Positions 15,697-24,900 of a DNA stretch of 35,481 nucleotides are shown piece after piece. Position 1 is the first letter of the stretch. Each line of letters begins with the position of its first letter. The notes beneath the pieces are model-generated. The model was not told where the DNA came from and searched no databases. It saw nothing but the letters and a program-made list of their open reading frames with translations. Source of the DNA: Oligoflexia bacterium (GTDB taxonomy: Bacteria; Bdellovibrionota; UBA1018; CAIMNF01); assembly GCA_903845155.1 (NCBI GenBank), contig CAIMWN010000288.1, positions 1-35,481 on the forward strand, given 5' to 3'. Both the position numbers and the translations under genes were made by a program.

Positions 15697-16514
15697 GTAA
15701 ATTTAACGCAGGAGACTACCTTCGTTATCGATTGCATTACCCGGAAAAAATATTTCATCCCCTTCGTTCAGCTTTTTCATCATTTGAATTGCCTCTTAAA
15801 GTATTGGATTTGGGGGCTGGAACGGGTCTCGTGTCCGAATCTTTCCTCCGTTTCTATTCATCGATTGAATTGACCGTAGTTGAGCCTGACCGAGCAATGC
15901 TTAATGAAGCTGTCACGCGTTTGAAAGAGCATTCATCGTTCCTGGTGGGTAAGCTTTCGCGCGCCGAAGACTTACTGATGCCGGCCGATTATTTTGATTT
16001 GATATTAGTGGGCTCGGCTTGGCACTGGATGAATTCAGAAGAAACGTTAAATAGATTAACTAAGATGATTAAGCCGCTCGGATTGGTTTATATATTTGAA
16101 TATCAATTTCCTAAAGCAGGCCCAGAGTTTGAAGGAATCAATGAATGGGTGAGGCGTCAATTCAATTTACACTGGAGAGCTCCTTCGCAAGCTCCCCGAG
16201 GAACTTTGCATGAAATTACGGAATGCTTGAGAAGCTCTCCTTCATTCTCGCAAAGAAGTAAAACTGAGTTTACCCACCAAGAGCTTCAAGATGTTGATCA
16301 ATTCTCAGGAATGATTTTCTCGCAATCGCGGTTTTTGCATTTTGAATCCACTTTGCCCGAGGCAGAGCGAGCGAAGTATCGCTCTCTGGTAAAAGAAATA
16401 CTTCTGGAAAAATGGGGCTTGAATAATCAAATTTCGTTTTTTTATCCTTATCAGGGCTTTCTTTTTCAAAAAAGGCCTGGAATGTCCCACGTCATTGGTA
16501 AAAAATTCACGTAA
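15693..16514 (+). CDS. class I SAM-dependent methyltransferase
   Basis: A 273-aa Rossmann-fold methyltransferase. Motif I is VLDLGAGTGLVSESF (about 36-50), followed by the acidic residue ending the second strand (VVEPDRAM), and a WHWMN segment in the motif-IV region. The GTG start overlaps the upstream stop (GTGA), so it is probably translationally coupled to the permease gene. The substrate is unknown; position suggests a glycan, lipid or small-molecule target, but similar proteins are widely annotated only as generic methyltransferases. Confidence 0.85.
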   Translation: MSKFNAGDYLRYRLHYPEKIFHPLRSAFSSFELPLKVLDLGAGTGLVSESFLRFYSSIELTVVEPDRAMLNEAVTRLKEHSSFLVGKLSRAEDLLMPADYFDLILVGSAWHWMNSEETLNRLTKMIKPLGLVYIFEYQFPKAGPEFEGINEWVRRQFNLHWRAPSQAPRGTLHEITECLRSSPSFSQRSKTEFTHQELQDVDQFSGMIFSQSRFLHFESTLPEAERAKYRSLVKEILLEKWGLNNQISFFYPYQGFLFQKRPGMSHVIGKKFT

Positions 16515-16816
16515 AAACTGACAAAATCCTAACATATGTCAAAAAACCCCCTTATTTTTAGCTATATGTTAACAAAATTGATTTTTCCGCTGTATTTGGT
16601 GAAATATAGGAAGAAAACTTATTAAATATCAATATGTTATCGTTTGTTGATAACTATCGATTATGTGTTGATAACTTTTGAAAGGTTCAATAAAAACATA
16701 AGAACTTATAAGATTCCTTGGTTCTTGCTTAAAGTATTATAAATTGCTGCAAAGCGCATGTTGTTTTTTTGTAATAAAATTAAAAAGCGATCACCATAAT
16801 TAGGTAAGGGTGTCGT
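16515..16816. other. AT-rich convergent intergenic region
   Basis: 302 bp between convergent genes, without an ORF I would support. It contains two direct copies of TGTTGATAACT (16645-16655 and 16666-16676), a GTTATC/GATAAC dyad (16636-16641/16649-16654), and T- and A-rich tracts, but no clear GC-stem terminator for either gene. Confidence 0.6.
16645..16676 (-). repeat. two direct repeats resembling DnaA boxes
   Basis: TGTTGATAACT occurs twice with starts 21 bp apart (two helical turns). On the minus strand each contains TTATCAACA, one mismatch from the DnaA box TTATCCACA. With the adjacent GTTATC dyad this could bind DnaA or another regulator. There is no replication gene nearby, so an origin is not proposed. 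Confidence 0.35.
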
Positions 16817-17155
16817 TTAAGGTTGAGATGGGCTCGGGGTCGTTTCGGGCAGCTTTTTAGTACCAGTAACCCCTTCGGGTGAGGGCTTTATGGTCCCATC
16901 ATTTTCAACAGTGAGTTGATTCAGGGTTAAGGGTTCAAAAGCAGAGGAACGCGTTCTATAGCGCAAACTTGCGACGTCGTTGGTGTCGAAAATAATCTTG
17001 TCCTTTGCTTTAATGACTAAAAACTTGCCTCGTCTTAAAAGGAGCATCATCGACGGTTTTTCATCTGATTGAAAGCGGACCCAAACATCTTCGAGGGCCT
17101 CTAGGCTGATCTTCTTTTTCACTTCCTTTGGCTTCAGGTCGTCACCCTTGTTCAA
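16817..17155 (-). CDS. rodZ: RodZ, C-terminal part (separated by a frameshift)
   Basis: This frame encodes the periplasmic RodZ C-terminal (DUF4115-like) beta domain. The segment ALEDVWVRFQSDEKP, then RRGKFLVIKAKDKI and the following DTNDVASLRYR match the pattern expected of that domain. The apparent TTG start at 17155 has no ribosome site. The same frame stays open upstream through a Ser/Thr/Pro/Ala-rich linker to about 17290, where it overlaps the frame of the N-terminal part. The two pieces are therefore one gene broken by a -1 shift, not two genes. Without repair this piece would not be exported. Confidence 0.75.
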   Translation of the reverse strand: MNKGDDLKPKEVKKKISLEALEDVWVRFQSDEKPSMMLLLRRGKFLVIKAKDKIIFDTNDVASLRYRTRSSAFEPLTLNQLTVENDGTIKPSPEGVTGTKKLPETTPSPSQP

Positions 17156-17973
17156 TTTATCTTCGGGTGTTGCCGAAGGTGATGGCGCTGCAGAAGATGT
17201 TGGTGTTGCTGACGGAGTCGGTGTCGCAGAAAGTGCAAGTATCGCTGCATGTGTCGGAGCTGTAGTCGGGCTGGTGTTGTAACAAATGTCGGTGTTGCTG
17301 TGGATTTGCTTAAGAGGCTTGGTGACGGACTGAGTGTTGGGCTTGCTGCAATCATCGCTGAGGTAGGGGAAGTGCTCGCACTAGAGGACTTTGAGGACGA
17401 AATACTGACAACGGCCATGATGGAAGTGGTGGTGCTGGAGTTTATTACCGAGGAGGTACTTGTTCCTGTAGATGCGGTACTTGGGCTGGTGTTCATTGGG
17501 GTAATGCCTTCTAGGTCAGACATCTCCTCGTTGCTTTGAGTAGTGGTGGCTTCTTCTGTAAATTCTTTATGCTTCTCTTTCCGCTTATGATTTTGAGGTT
17601 TGAAAACCAACAAAACTGCAATTGCAAAGATAGCGGCGGCCGATGCCCCAAAAATTAGCCAGCGTCGATTTTGTTCGAGTTCTTTTCCTTCAAACACGTA
17701 GCCCTGATGGCCTTTGTCGCGGTTTTTTCTTTCCGCATATTTCTCTTCCAGGAATTCATGGTATTGCGAAATGATGTGGTTGCCGTTTAGGCCAAGTGCT
17801 TTTGCATAGGAAACGATAAAGCCACGAGTAAATGCACGAGCAGGTAAATCGCCGTATTGATCTTCTTCAAGTGCGATAAGGATTTTAATATGAATCTTCG
17901 TTGAGGCTGAAATTTGCTCCAGGCTTTTACCAAGTTCCAGTCGTCTTTGTTTAAAGAGTATGCCTGGGGTCAC
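17152..17973 (-). CDS. rodZ: RodZ, N-terminal part with frameshifted tail
   Basis: RodZ links MreB filaments to the cell-wall elongation complex. Residues 1-80 form the cytoplasmic HTH domain (FKQRRLELGKSLEQIS..., DLPARAFTRGFI), followed by a basic stretch and one membrane span (about 104-124). A long Ser/Thr-rich periplasmic linker reaches about residue 236. From there the frame encodes an atypical Arg/His/Leu/Gln-rich tail of about 37 residues, while the linker composition continues in the -1 frame into the DUF4115-like part. The break falls near 17265-17285. It could be a real mutation, or a sequencing/assembly error in this repetitive low-complexity stretch. The start overlaps the upstream TPR gene (ATGA). 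Confidence 0.82.
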   Translation of the reverse strand: MTPGILFKQRRLELGKSLEQISASTKIHIKILIALEEDQYGDLPARAFTRGFIVSYAKALGLNGNHIISQYHEFLEEKYAERKNRDKGHQGYVFEGKELEQNRRWLIFGASAAAIFAIAVLLVFKPQNHKRKEKHKEFTEEATTTQSNEEMSDLEGITPMNTSPSTASTGTSTSSVINSSTTTSIMAVVSISSSKSSSASTSPTSAMIAASPTLSPSPSLLSKSTATPTFVTTPARLQLRHMQRYLHFLRHRLRQQHQHLLQRHHLRQHPKIN

Positions 17974-18740
17974 GGAATCTCTCTTAAGTAACGGTCAGCT
18001 GAAATTGCAGATTCACTCGCAGGGAAAAGCTGCTTGATTTCGAGCAATTTTGCGCGAGCTAGATCATATTTCTTCATTCGAATCAGTGTTTGCCCCAGTG
18101 CCAGATGCGATTCAGACATTGATGCGCACGCATTCTTGGTTGACGTATTAAAATCAGCTTTCGCTAATTCAAATTGACCCTGATCGAGATATATTTTTCC
18201 ACGGTAGTAAGCGGCAACACAGGCAACAGGGCCTCCGTCTTTGAGTGCGCTTGAAAGCCAATAGAGAGCCTGGTTAGGTTTCATTTTCTTGTAATTTAAA
18301 ATTCCAAGATTGGTCTTGGCAATGTAAGCATCTCGAGACAGCAAGTCGTGAGCAGCCTCGGTAAGATATTTCTCCGCTTCGTTCAGCTTTCCTTCGTCCA
18401 TCAGGAGTTTCCCTAATGTGTTTTTAGCAATAGAGAAGTCTGGTTTTAATTCAACCGCTTTTCTTGCTGATTTTACAGCGAGATCAATCTCGGTTTTTTG
18501 AAAGTAGGCTAAAGCGAATAGGTAATGCAGTTCAGGATTCTGAGAGTCTAGATCTTCAGCTTGCTTCAGAGAGATCAGTGCGCCGGTGGAGTCTCCGTCT
18601 GAGATGGATGATGAAGCCACTTCGAGAAAGGCTTGTGCCTTTTCTTTATCACTCATTTTGAGTGGATGGTTGCTTGAAGTAGCGCAACCCGTGACTAGCA
18701 AAATGATGAATCCAACGTTTAAAAGGGAAGTGAAGCTCAT
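17970..18740 (-). CDS. TPR lipoprotein, PilF/PilW-like
   Basis: A 256-aa outer-membrane lipoprotein candidate. It has a hydrophobic signal and lipobox (LVTGC, Cys at about 19), then about six tetratricopeptide repeats (for example NPELHYLFALAYFQKTEIDLAVKSA is one repeat with following DFSIAKNTLG). PilF/PilW proteins assemble the type IV pilus secretin. pilF next to rodZ is a known arrangement in proteobacteria, which supports the call, but TPR lipoproteins are easy to confuse. The ATG has no Shine-Dalgarno and sits 6 nt after TAAAAT. Confidence 0.78.
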   Translation of the reverse strand: MSFTSLLNVGFIILLVTGCATSSNHPLKMSDKEKAQAFLEVASSSISDGDSTGALISLKQAEDLDSQNPELHYLFALAYFQKTEIDLAVKSARKAVELKPDFSIAKNTLGKLLMDEGKLNEAEKYLTEAAHDLLSRDAYIAKTNLGILNYKKMKPNQALYWLSSALKDGGPVACVAAYYRGKIYLDQGQFELAKADFNTSTKNACASMSESHLALGQTLIRMKKYDLARAKLLEIKQLFPASESAISADRYLREIP

Positions 18741-18746
18741 GACAGA

Positions 18747-18776
18747 ATTTTAACGCTTATTTAGTAAAAAGAGCAA
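18747..18776 (-). promoter_or_regulatory. candidate promoter giving a leaderless start
   Basis: TTGCTC (18776-18771), an 18-bp spacer and TAAAAT (18752-18747), with the PilF-like ATG after only 6 nt. It lies within the last codons and stop of the upstream methyltransferase gene. Confidence 0.45.
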
Positions 18777-19875
18777 GAGATTCAACATGGGGGGTTTGTG
18801 GAAATAGATCCAAGACCCCGAGTTTTGAAAGTTTGAACCCATGCTTCACAAAACGTGCGCAGTCCTTTACGAACGAGTCAACGTCACAACCTACTAAAAT
18901 AACGTGAGTGGGTTTCATTAACGCGAGCGAATTTAAAATTCCTTCAGCATCATTGCCCAAACCCTCGCGGGGGGGATCGATAATGACCGAAAGCTGGCCT
19001 GTCTTGATGTGTGCACTTTTGAGCCAAGTGAGGGTCGAGCTGGCATGGAAAGCATAGTTTTCAGGCAAGGCGAGTGGCTTCACGCGTGGAACACTGATGT
19101 CTACGCAATGGATTTCACCAAATTGCTCAGTAAGGCCCAAGCTTAAATTTCCGTGACCGCCAAAAAGGTCGAGAAGGTGAGTGCCAGAGCCGATATGGTC
19201 TTTCACCCAACTTTGAAGCACGGCATTTTGCTCTTCATTTACCTGTCTGAAGCCAAATGCCGAATGTTTTTGATTCCAGGCAGATCGAAGTTTCCCATTT
19301 TGATCGATTTCGACCTCAAGTTTAAAGTCTTCTTCGTTTTTGCCTTCAGATTTTTGAAGTGATTCCTCTCTGAGTTTAGGAATAGCTTGATTGATTCGTT
19401 CATCCGCAATTTCGCAACGGGTGATGGAAACAATTTTATTTGATCCCTTTTCATAGAACCCAAATGCGCCCGACTTTAGATTTCCTCTGAGTTGAACACG
19501 ATTGCGATAATGATATAAGTTTTTAGCGGGCATCTCATCGATGGAGATGGTTTCGGCATTAATTCCGACCCTTTTTAGCGTATGGATCAAGCCTTTTCTC
19601 TTTGTTTCGAACTGTAAAGAATAAGGAAGGTGCTGCCAGCTGCATCCGCCACATTGGGTGAACACCGGGCAGGGTGCGGTTACTCTTATTGGTGAAGGTT
19701 GAATAATCTTCACCAGCTCACCCTGTGAATAGGTTTTTGTTTTCTTAAGTATGCGAATGCTTACTTCGTCGTTAGGCGCAGTGAAGGGAACGAAGACCAC
19801 TTCGCCCGATTCGAGCTTAGCAACCCCGTTTCCACCGCGGGCAATGTCATGAATCTTAACCGTTACTTCAGACAA
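18757..19875 (-). CDS. RlmD/TrmA-family RNA 5-methyluridine methyltransferase
   Basis: A 372-aa SAM-dependent enzyme making 5-methyluridine in 23S rRNA or tRNA. It has an N-terminal TRAM domain (about 1-58), then Cys residues for a 4Fe-4S cluster (C69, C75, C78 in CPVFTQCGGC, and C154 in TRCEIAD). The SAM-binding motif is LLDLFGGHGNLS (about 235-246), followed by DPPREGL and the probable catalytic Cys in VGCDVDSF. The cluster and TRAM domain favour RlmC/RlmD-type rRNA enzymes over TrmA, but the exact target uridine cannot be assigned. Its start overlaps the upstream lipoprotein gene by 13 bp. Confidence 0.9.
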   Translation of the reverse strand: MSEVTVKIHDIARGGNGVAKLESGEVVFVPFTAPNDEVSIRILKKTKTYSQGELVKIIQPSPIRVTAPCPVFTQCGGCSWQHLPYSLQFETKRKGLIHTLKRVGINAETISIDEMPAKNLYHYRNRVQLRGNLKSGAFGFYEKGSNKIVSITRCEIADERINQAIPKLREESLQKSEGKNEEDFKLEVEIDQNGKLRSAWNQKHSAFGFRQVNEEQNAVLQSWVKDHIGSGTHLLDLFGGHGNLSLGLTEQFGEIHCVDISVPRVKPLALPENYAFHASSTLTWLKSAHIKTGQLSVIIDPPREGLGNDAEGILNSLALMKPTHVILVGCDVDSFVKDCARFVKHGFKLSKLGVLDLFPQTPHVESLALFTK

Positions 19876-20252
19876 CGGGATTCTTCAAATACTTCGCGGT
19901 TAACGTTCTTAGTGCAACTGCCGTTATAGCGATTTTCATCCGAGGCTGCGAGATCGCGGCCATTGAGTTCACCGGTTTTGGCGAGGGCTCCGTTGCGGAA
20001 GTCGATGAATATATTATGACCTTTTTTTTCATCTTTTTTGAATTCATAAACCCAGCGAGTGTGATCGCCTTTAGGGTTTACGACTGTGTCAGGCGTGCCG
20101 AGAAGATTCAATACTTCAGACTCGTGCATCCCGTACTTAAGCTTGTTCAGGTTTTGAGCGCTTTCCGCGCCCGAAAAGGTTGCGCAACTCACGATGAGTT
20201 GGCTTCCGATCCCGATTATTGTGATAAAGCGAAGATAGTGACTGTACTTCAT
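19863..20252 (-). CDS. SmpA/OmlA (BamE-like) lipoprotein
   Basis: A 129-aa small lipoprotein: basic N-terminus, hydrophobic stretch, lipobox LIVSC (Cys about 23). The SmpA/OmlA domain follows, with the characteristic YGMHESEVLNLLGTPD motif (about 40-55) and the aromatic strand WVYEFKK. BamE belongs to the beta-barrel assembly complex, but the same fold is used by other envelope proteins, so the specific role is inferred. Two C-terminal Cys could form a disulfide. It starts a three-gene minus-strand run and is divergent from lepA. Confidence 0.8.
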   Translation of the reverse strand: MKYSHYLRFITIIGIGSQLIVSCATFSGAESAQNLNKLKYGMHESEVLNLLGTPDTVVNPKGDHTRWVYEFKKDEKKGHNIFIDFRNGALAKTGELNGRDLAASDENRYNGSCTKNVNREVFEESRCLK

Positions 20253-20505
20253 TTCTCTAGGTTAGCGCATATTGATGCTATTTGTTAAGTTATTTTTGGG
20301 CAGCGCGTATTTTCTGAGCTGAGATTTTAGGTAATGTTGGGACTTTGCCAATGATTTGACGTATTTTTTGCACTTAGTCATCGCCCTCCATATATTCCAC
20401 GCAAGGTGTCATCTTATTGTTTCTTTCATTCCGGTCATCGGGGCTCAGTGCAGCGCTGGAGTTTAATGCATATCCCTGCTACATTGCAGAGACAGAAAAT
20501 AAATT

Positions 20506-22302
20506 ATGCCTAAGAATATTCGCAACTTTTGTATTATTGCTCACATTGACCACGGTAAATCTACGCTCGCAGATCGGATCCTCGAAAAGACGGGAACGGT
20601 AACCGCCCGAGAAATGGAAGCTCAGTTTCTTGATAACATGGATCTTGAGCGCGAGCGCGGGATCACCATTAAAGCGCAAAGTGTTCGTTTGAATTACAAA
20701 GCAAAAGACGGACAAACTTATATTTTAAATTTGATCGATACTCCGGGGCACGTCGACTTCACTTATGAAGTGTCACGTTCTCTTGCGGCATGCGAGGGGG
20801 CAATTTTAGTCGTGGATGCCACGCAAGGCGTAGAGGCTCAAACGCTTGCTAATGTGTTTTTGGCGCTTGAAAATAATCTCGAAGTGTTTCCAGTGATCAA
20901 CAAAATCGATCTTCCTTCTGCGGATCCTGAAAAAGTAAAAAAGGAAATTGAAGATACTATTGGTCTCGTCGATGTATCTCGCTCGGTGTTGGCAAGTGCC
21001 AAGTCGGGCATCGGAATTGAAGACGTCCTTGAGGCGGTAGTGAAGTATATTCCACCACCTAAAGACGACGATAATGGCAAACTGCGCGCACTTATCTTTG
21101 ATAGTTGGTTTGATCCCTATCAGGGCGTGATTGCGCTCATTCGTGTGTTTGACGGTGTAGTGAAGCCCGGAATGAAGATTAAGCTATTTCACGTAGGCAA
21201 AGAATACGAAGTTCAAAAAGTAGGAACATTCGCGCCTAAGTATAAAGATGTAGACCAACTCGCCAGTGGCGAAGTGGGCGCAATTATTTGCGGGATCAAA
21301 GATGTTCGCGATATGAAAGTGGGAGACACAATCATGTCCTTTCTGGATCCACTTTCTGAACCTCTTTCAGGATTTTCAGAAGCAAAGCCAATGGTATTTT
21401 GCGGAGTTTATCCAGTAGAGAGTGATGACTATCACGATTTAAAAGATGCTCTTGAAAAACTAAAACTAAACGATTCTGCAATTGGATATGAGCCAGAAAC
21501 CTCTACCGCACTTGGTTTTGGTTTTCGTTGCGGCTTCCTTGGTCTCCTGCATATGGATGTAGTTCAGGAACGCCTGGAGCGCGAATATGGACTGAATATC
21601 ATTACCACTGCTCCGTCGGTTGTTTACAAAGTGACTAAACTGGATGGCGAAGTTTTGATGTGCGAAAATCCAGCGAAACTTCCAGATCAAATGCTCATCG
21701 AAAAAATTGAAGAGCCCTACATTCGCCTCAGTATTCATATGCCGGCGGAATATGTGGGCGTTGTCATGGCGCTCTGTAATGAACGCCGAGGGATTCAAGA
21801 GAAACTGGATTTTCTGACCAAGGAGCGAGTCACTCTCATCTATCAACTTCCTTTGGGAGAAATGGTATTTGATTTCTATGATCGCCTAAAAAGCTCCACT
21901 CGCGGATATGCGTCCATGGATTACGCTTTACTTGACTACCGCCCGTCCGACTTAGTGAGAATGGATATTCTCATCAATGGGGATCCTCTTGATGCGCTCT
22001 CCTTAATTATTCATGAGTCCAAAGCCCATCACCGTGGACGTGAACTTGCCAAGAAGTTAAGAGAGTTGATTGAGCGGCAAATGTTTCAAATTAATATCCA
22101 AGCGGCCATTGGATCAAAGATCGTTGCCCGTGAAACCATCTCTGCTTATCGAAAAGATGTGACCTCTAAATGTTACGGCGGTGATATTTCCCGTAAACGT
22201 AAGCTTCTTGAAAAGCAAAAAGAGGGCAAGAAGCGCATGAAGCAAGTGGGAAATGTTGAAATTCCACAAGAAGCATTCTTGGCAGTGCTCAAGGTAGATT
22301 AG
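20506..22302 (+). CDS. lepA: elongation factor 4 (LepA)
   Basis: A ribosome-associated translational GTPase, 598 aa, the usual length. The GTPase motifs are in order: G1 AHIDHGKST (about 10-18), the switch-I RGITIKAQ region, G3 DTPGH (about 78-82) and G4 NKID. EF-G-like domains and the LepA-specific C-terminal domain follow ([28 protein letters not shown] region). It is divergent from the BamE-like gene across a 253-bp gap and is followed after 2 bp by a membrane glycosyltransferase, so the two are probably co-transcribed. Only a weak ribosome site (GAGAC) precedes the ATG. Confidence 0.97.
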   Translation: MPKNIRNFCIIAHIDHGKSTLADRILEKTGTVTAREMEAQFLDNMDLERERGITIKAQSVRLNYKAKDGQTYILNLIDTPGHVDFTYEVSRSLAACEGAILVVDATQGVEAQTLANVFLALENNLEVFPVINKIDLPSADPEKVKKEIEDTIGLVDVSRSVLASAKSGIGIEDVLEAVVKYIPPPKDDDNGKLRALIFDSWFDPYQGVIALIRVFDGVVKPGMKIKLFHVGKEYEVQKVGTFAPKYKDVDQLASGEVGAIICGIKDVRDMKVGDTIMSFLDPLSEPLSGFSEAKPMVFCGVYPVESDDYHDLKDALEKLKLNDSAIGYEPETSTALGFGFRCGFLGLLHMDVVQERLEREYGLNIITTAPSVVYKVTKLDGEVLMCENPAKLPDQMLIEKIEEPYIRLSIHMPAEYVGVVMALCNERRGIQEKLDFLTKERVTLIYQLPLGEMVFDFYDRLKSSTRGYASMDYALLDYRPSDLVRMDILINGDPLDALSLIIHESKAHHRGRELAKKLRELIERQMFQINIQAAIGSKIVARETISAYRKDVTSKCYGGDISRKRKLLEKQKEGKKRMKQVGNVEIPQEAFLAVLKVD

Positions 22303-22304
22303 GT

Positions 22305-23891
22305 GTGAGCCTCGACGCGTCTGAGTTTAAGTTACCTCGTTATTTTTTTGTCTTCGCATTATTATTCATCATACTTAAAGTTTATTTCGCATGGATGTTT
22401 CCGGTTATTGGAGACGAAGCCTATTATTTCTATTGGGGAACGCATCCGGCAGGCGGATATTATGATCTCTCCCCAATGATTGGCTGGTGGGAATCTTTTT
22501 TTACTCGCGTTTCTTATCATCCATTTTGGCTCCGCCTTCCTAATTTGCTGACAACGGGGCTTGTGGCATTTGGAATTTATGAATGGCTTGCCACTGTGAT
22601 TCAGAAGCGACGTGCTCTCTTGATTGCCCTTCTTTATTGGTTCGCTCCTGTTCATTTTTTGGGAGTGCTCATATCGCCGGATGTGCCATTACTGCTGTTC
22701 TCGTTTTTTTCTTGCTTCCTTTTTTATCGAACCATGAATAGTTTGAGCGAGGGGGCGGGGAGCTCTTCGCGCTTTTATTTGGGGTTAGTTTTTTCAGGTG
22801 CCCTCTGGGGTGCGGCATTTTCATCGAAGTATTTTGCCGTATTTTTAATTCCAGCGATCCTGATTTGGTTTTTTTATAAAACTGCGCGTTGGAGATTTTC
22901 GCAAAAATGGTTCGCTTTGTTGATGGTCAGCACAGGTGCATTTCCTTTTGTTTTTCAGCACATTTGGTGGAACTCGCAGAATTGTTACGCAAATTTTATT
23001 TTTAATTTTGTCACACGCCAAAAAGTGGATGACGGTCCACTTCTTCAAACATTTGGCTTTTTTCTCATTTATCTCGTTGTTCTAGCGACACCGTTTTTGA
23101 TGAGCGATTCTTTTAGATCCATTCATATAAAACTAAATGAGGGATTTGAAAAAATTGCGGAAGCGGCAGCCCTTCAAAGGTTTCTCTTCCTCATGTGGAG
23201 TGTTCCCATTCTTATTTTTGGACTCACTGCACTCGGTCGAAAGGGCCAGGGGCTGCACTGGTATCTTTCCTATGCGCCCTTCTTTTTTATGTGGGTGGGA
23301 CTAAAGTTATCAGATCAACGCCTAATCAAGCGACTGCAGTCCATGATGGTAATGACCGGAACACTTGCAATAATGGTGCTTCTTATCCTTCAGTTTCCAG
23401 ATAAGACCATCCGATTCATTCTCAATGGTAGGCATGATCAAGACGTGAAAATTGTTTTCAATGGGAGCGATTTTGTCGAGAAAGTTGCTCCCTTTATCAA
23501 TGTCGCTGATCTTATCGTCGCTGATAATTACAGTTTGGCGAGTGAGTACTCCTTATTATTTGGTCCGGGTGCACCAGAAGTCTACGTTTGGGGTGAGGGG
23601 GCTCGATTCGGTCGAGTGTTTGACTGGACCGCTCATTTTGAAAAGTACCGTGATCGGACTTTGTTGCTGATTGCTCGAGGAGAATTGCCTGCGGATCAAT
23701 GGAATCGTTATTTTAGAGAAGTAAAATCTCAGTGGATTGAATTTAAAGGTGCACGCTATTGGATTTCCATTGGGTTTGGTTTTCGAGACCGACTTTATCA
23801 TGACGAAGTACTGCAAAAGGCCTATGAAAAGTACTACAATGGATTTTTGCCTGAATACTTACCGCAGACTTGTCCCTTGCTGAAAGTGTAA
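22305..23891 (+). CDS. GT39/ArnT-type membrane glycosyltransferase
   Basis: A 528-aa polytopic inner-membrane protein with about ten hydrophobic spans in residues 10-360 and a soluble C-terminal part. The first outer loop contains the acidic motif GDEAYYFYW and then YYDLSPMIGWW, the pattern of polyprenyl-phosphate-dependent mannosyl/aminoarabinosyl transferases (GT39/GT83, ArnT-like). It should transfer a sugar from a polyprenyl carrier to lipid A, another glycan or a protein at the outer face of the membrane. The GTG start lies 2 bp after the lepA stop. The acceptor is unknown. Confidence 0.87.
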   Translation: MSLDASEFKLPRYFFVFALLFIILKVYFAWMFPVIGDEAYYFYWGTHPAGGYYDLSPMIGWWESFFTRVSYHPFWLRLPNLLTTGLVAFGIYEWLATVIQKRRALLIALLYWFAPVHFLGVLISPDVPLLLFSFFSCFLFYRTMNSLSEGAGSSSRFYLGLVFSGALWGAAFSSKYFAVFLIPAILIWFFYKTARWRFSQKWFALLMVSTGAFPFVFQHIWWNSQNCYANFIFNFVTRQKVDDGPLLQTFGFFLIYLVVLATPFLMSDSFRSIHIKLNEGFEKIAEAAALQRFLFLMWSVPILIFGLTALGRKGQGLHWYLSYAPFFFMWVGLKLSDQRLIKRLQSMMVMTGTLAIMVLLILQFPDKTIRFILNGRHDQDVKIVFNGSDFVEKVAPFINVADLIVADNYSLASEYSLLFGPGAPEVYVWGEGARFGRVFDWTAHFEKYRDRTLLLIARGELPADQWNRYFREVKSQWIEFKGARYWISIGFGFRDRLYHDEVLQKAYEKYYNGFLPEYLPQTCPLLKV

Positions 23892-23909
23892 CGCTAATGG
23901 TGTTTTGCC

Positions 23910-23938
23910 TTGCTCTGAAAACTGCGACAAGATATGCT
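23910..23938 (+). promoter_or_regulatory. candidate promoter for pyrBC-carA
   Basis: TTGCTC (23910-23915), a 17-bp spacer and TATGCT (23933-23938), just before the GGAGGG ribosome site of pyrB. The leader would be about 14 nt, leaving no room for a PyrR-type attenuator. Confidence 0.4.
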
Positions 23939-23958
23939 TAGTTGCGGAGGGTGTTGCC

Positions 23959-24900
23959 ATGTTCCCAAGTCACCTACTCACCATTCGTGAGTTAAGTTCA
24001 GATCAAATTCGGGCACTCCTTTCCCTATCGAATCGCATCAAAAAAAATCAAGAAGCTTATTCACAAGTCCTCAAAGGAAAAGCAATTTTACAGTTTTTCA
24101 TTGAGAACTCTACCCGTACCAGAATGTCATTTGAGTATGCTACCCGTAAATTGGGTGGCACTAATGTTACCTTTGCTGCAGCAAGTTCTAGTTTGAATAA
24201 AGGAGAAACGCTTCTTGATACCATTCAAACCATTAAGCACTTTGGTGTGGATGCAGTGGTCATGAGACATACTTCAGGGGGAACGCCGGCGTTGGTTGCG
24301 AAAGTATTAGGTAGCCCCGTGCTGAATGCGGGCGACGGCCAGCATGAACATCCCACACAGGCCCTACTCGACGCTCTGACTTTAGCAGAACACTGGCAAA
24401 TGAGTTTTGAAAAGTCATTAAGCTTCGAAGGGAAAAAAGTAATGATTCTCGGGGATATCTTGCACTCGAGAGTGGCGCGATCCCATATTCATCTTTTGAC
24501 TAAGCTTGGAGCAGAAGTCACGCTCTGTGCCCCGCTCACGCTTTTGCCGCCTGACCTTTCATTGTTTCCAAAAGTGAATGTCATTTACCGCCCGGATACT
24601 GCCATTCCAAATATGGACGCGGTGATGTGTTTGCGAATTCAGTACGAAAGACAAAATGGACGGCACATTCCTTCAAAGGAAGAGTATCGCCATTTCTGGG
24701 GAATGACGGAGGTGCGCGCAAAACTCATGAAGTCAGAAGCTGTGGTGATGCATCCAGGCCCCATTAATCGAGGCGTGGAAATTGATCCCGAAGTGGCAGA
24801 TTCAGCACGCTCTTTAATTTTGAAACAAGTTGAAAATGGAATTTGGGTCAGAATGGCTGCACTTGCTTCGTTGTTAAATCCTGAAGGAGTCCGTGCATGA
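23959..24900 (+). CDS. pyrB: aspartate carbamoyltransferase catalytic subunit
   Basis: Joins carbamoyl phosphate and aspartate in pyrimidine synthesis. From the chosen ATG it is 313 aa. The carbamoyl-phosphate motif is STRTRMSFEYA (about 50-60), followed by MRHTSGG, the HPTQALLDALT motif, and HPGPINRGVEI near the C-terminus. The ORF is open from 23905, but the ATG at 23959 has the GGAGGG ribosome site 8 nt upstream and matches the family N-terminus. No pyrI regulatory gene is present, so it is probably a trimer or associates with dihydroorotase. Its stop overlaps pyrC (ATGA). Confidence 0.95.
   Translation: MFPSHLLTIRELSSDQIRALLSLSNRIKKNQEAYSQVLKGKAILQFFIENSTRTRMSFEYATRKLGGTNVTFAAASSSLNKGETLLDTIQTIKHFGVDAVVMRHTSGGTPALVAKVLGSPVLNAGDGQHEHPTQALLDALTLAEHWQMSFEKSLSFEGKKVMILGDILHSRVARSHIHLLTKLGAEVTLCAPLTLLPPDLSLFPKVNVIYRPDTAIPNMDAVMCLRIQYERQNGRHIPSKEEYRHFWGMTEVRAKLMKSEAVVMHPGPINRGVEIDPEVADSARSLILKQVENGIWVRMAALASLLNPEGVRA

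Noticed and set aside
16515-16816. Replication origin in the AT-rich gap
   Set aside because: Only two imperfect DnaA-like boxes, convergent flanking genes, and no dnaA, dnaN, gyrB or parAB nearby.
17255-17300. Programmed -1 ribosomal frameshift in rodZ
   Set aside because: No slippery heptamer of the X-XXY-YYZ type is visible in the overlap of the two frames, so mutation or sequence error is more likely.
17249-17539. Plus-strand frame opposite the rodZ linker
   Set aside because: It is the reverse reading of a Ser/Thr-rich low-complexity region, with no ribosome site or family features.
20417-20602. Plus-strand frame overlapping the start of lepA
   Set aside because: It overlaps lepA in a different frame, uses a TTG start, and shows no domain or ribosome site.
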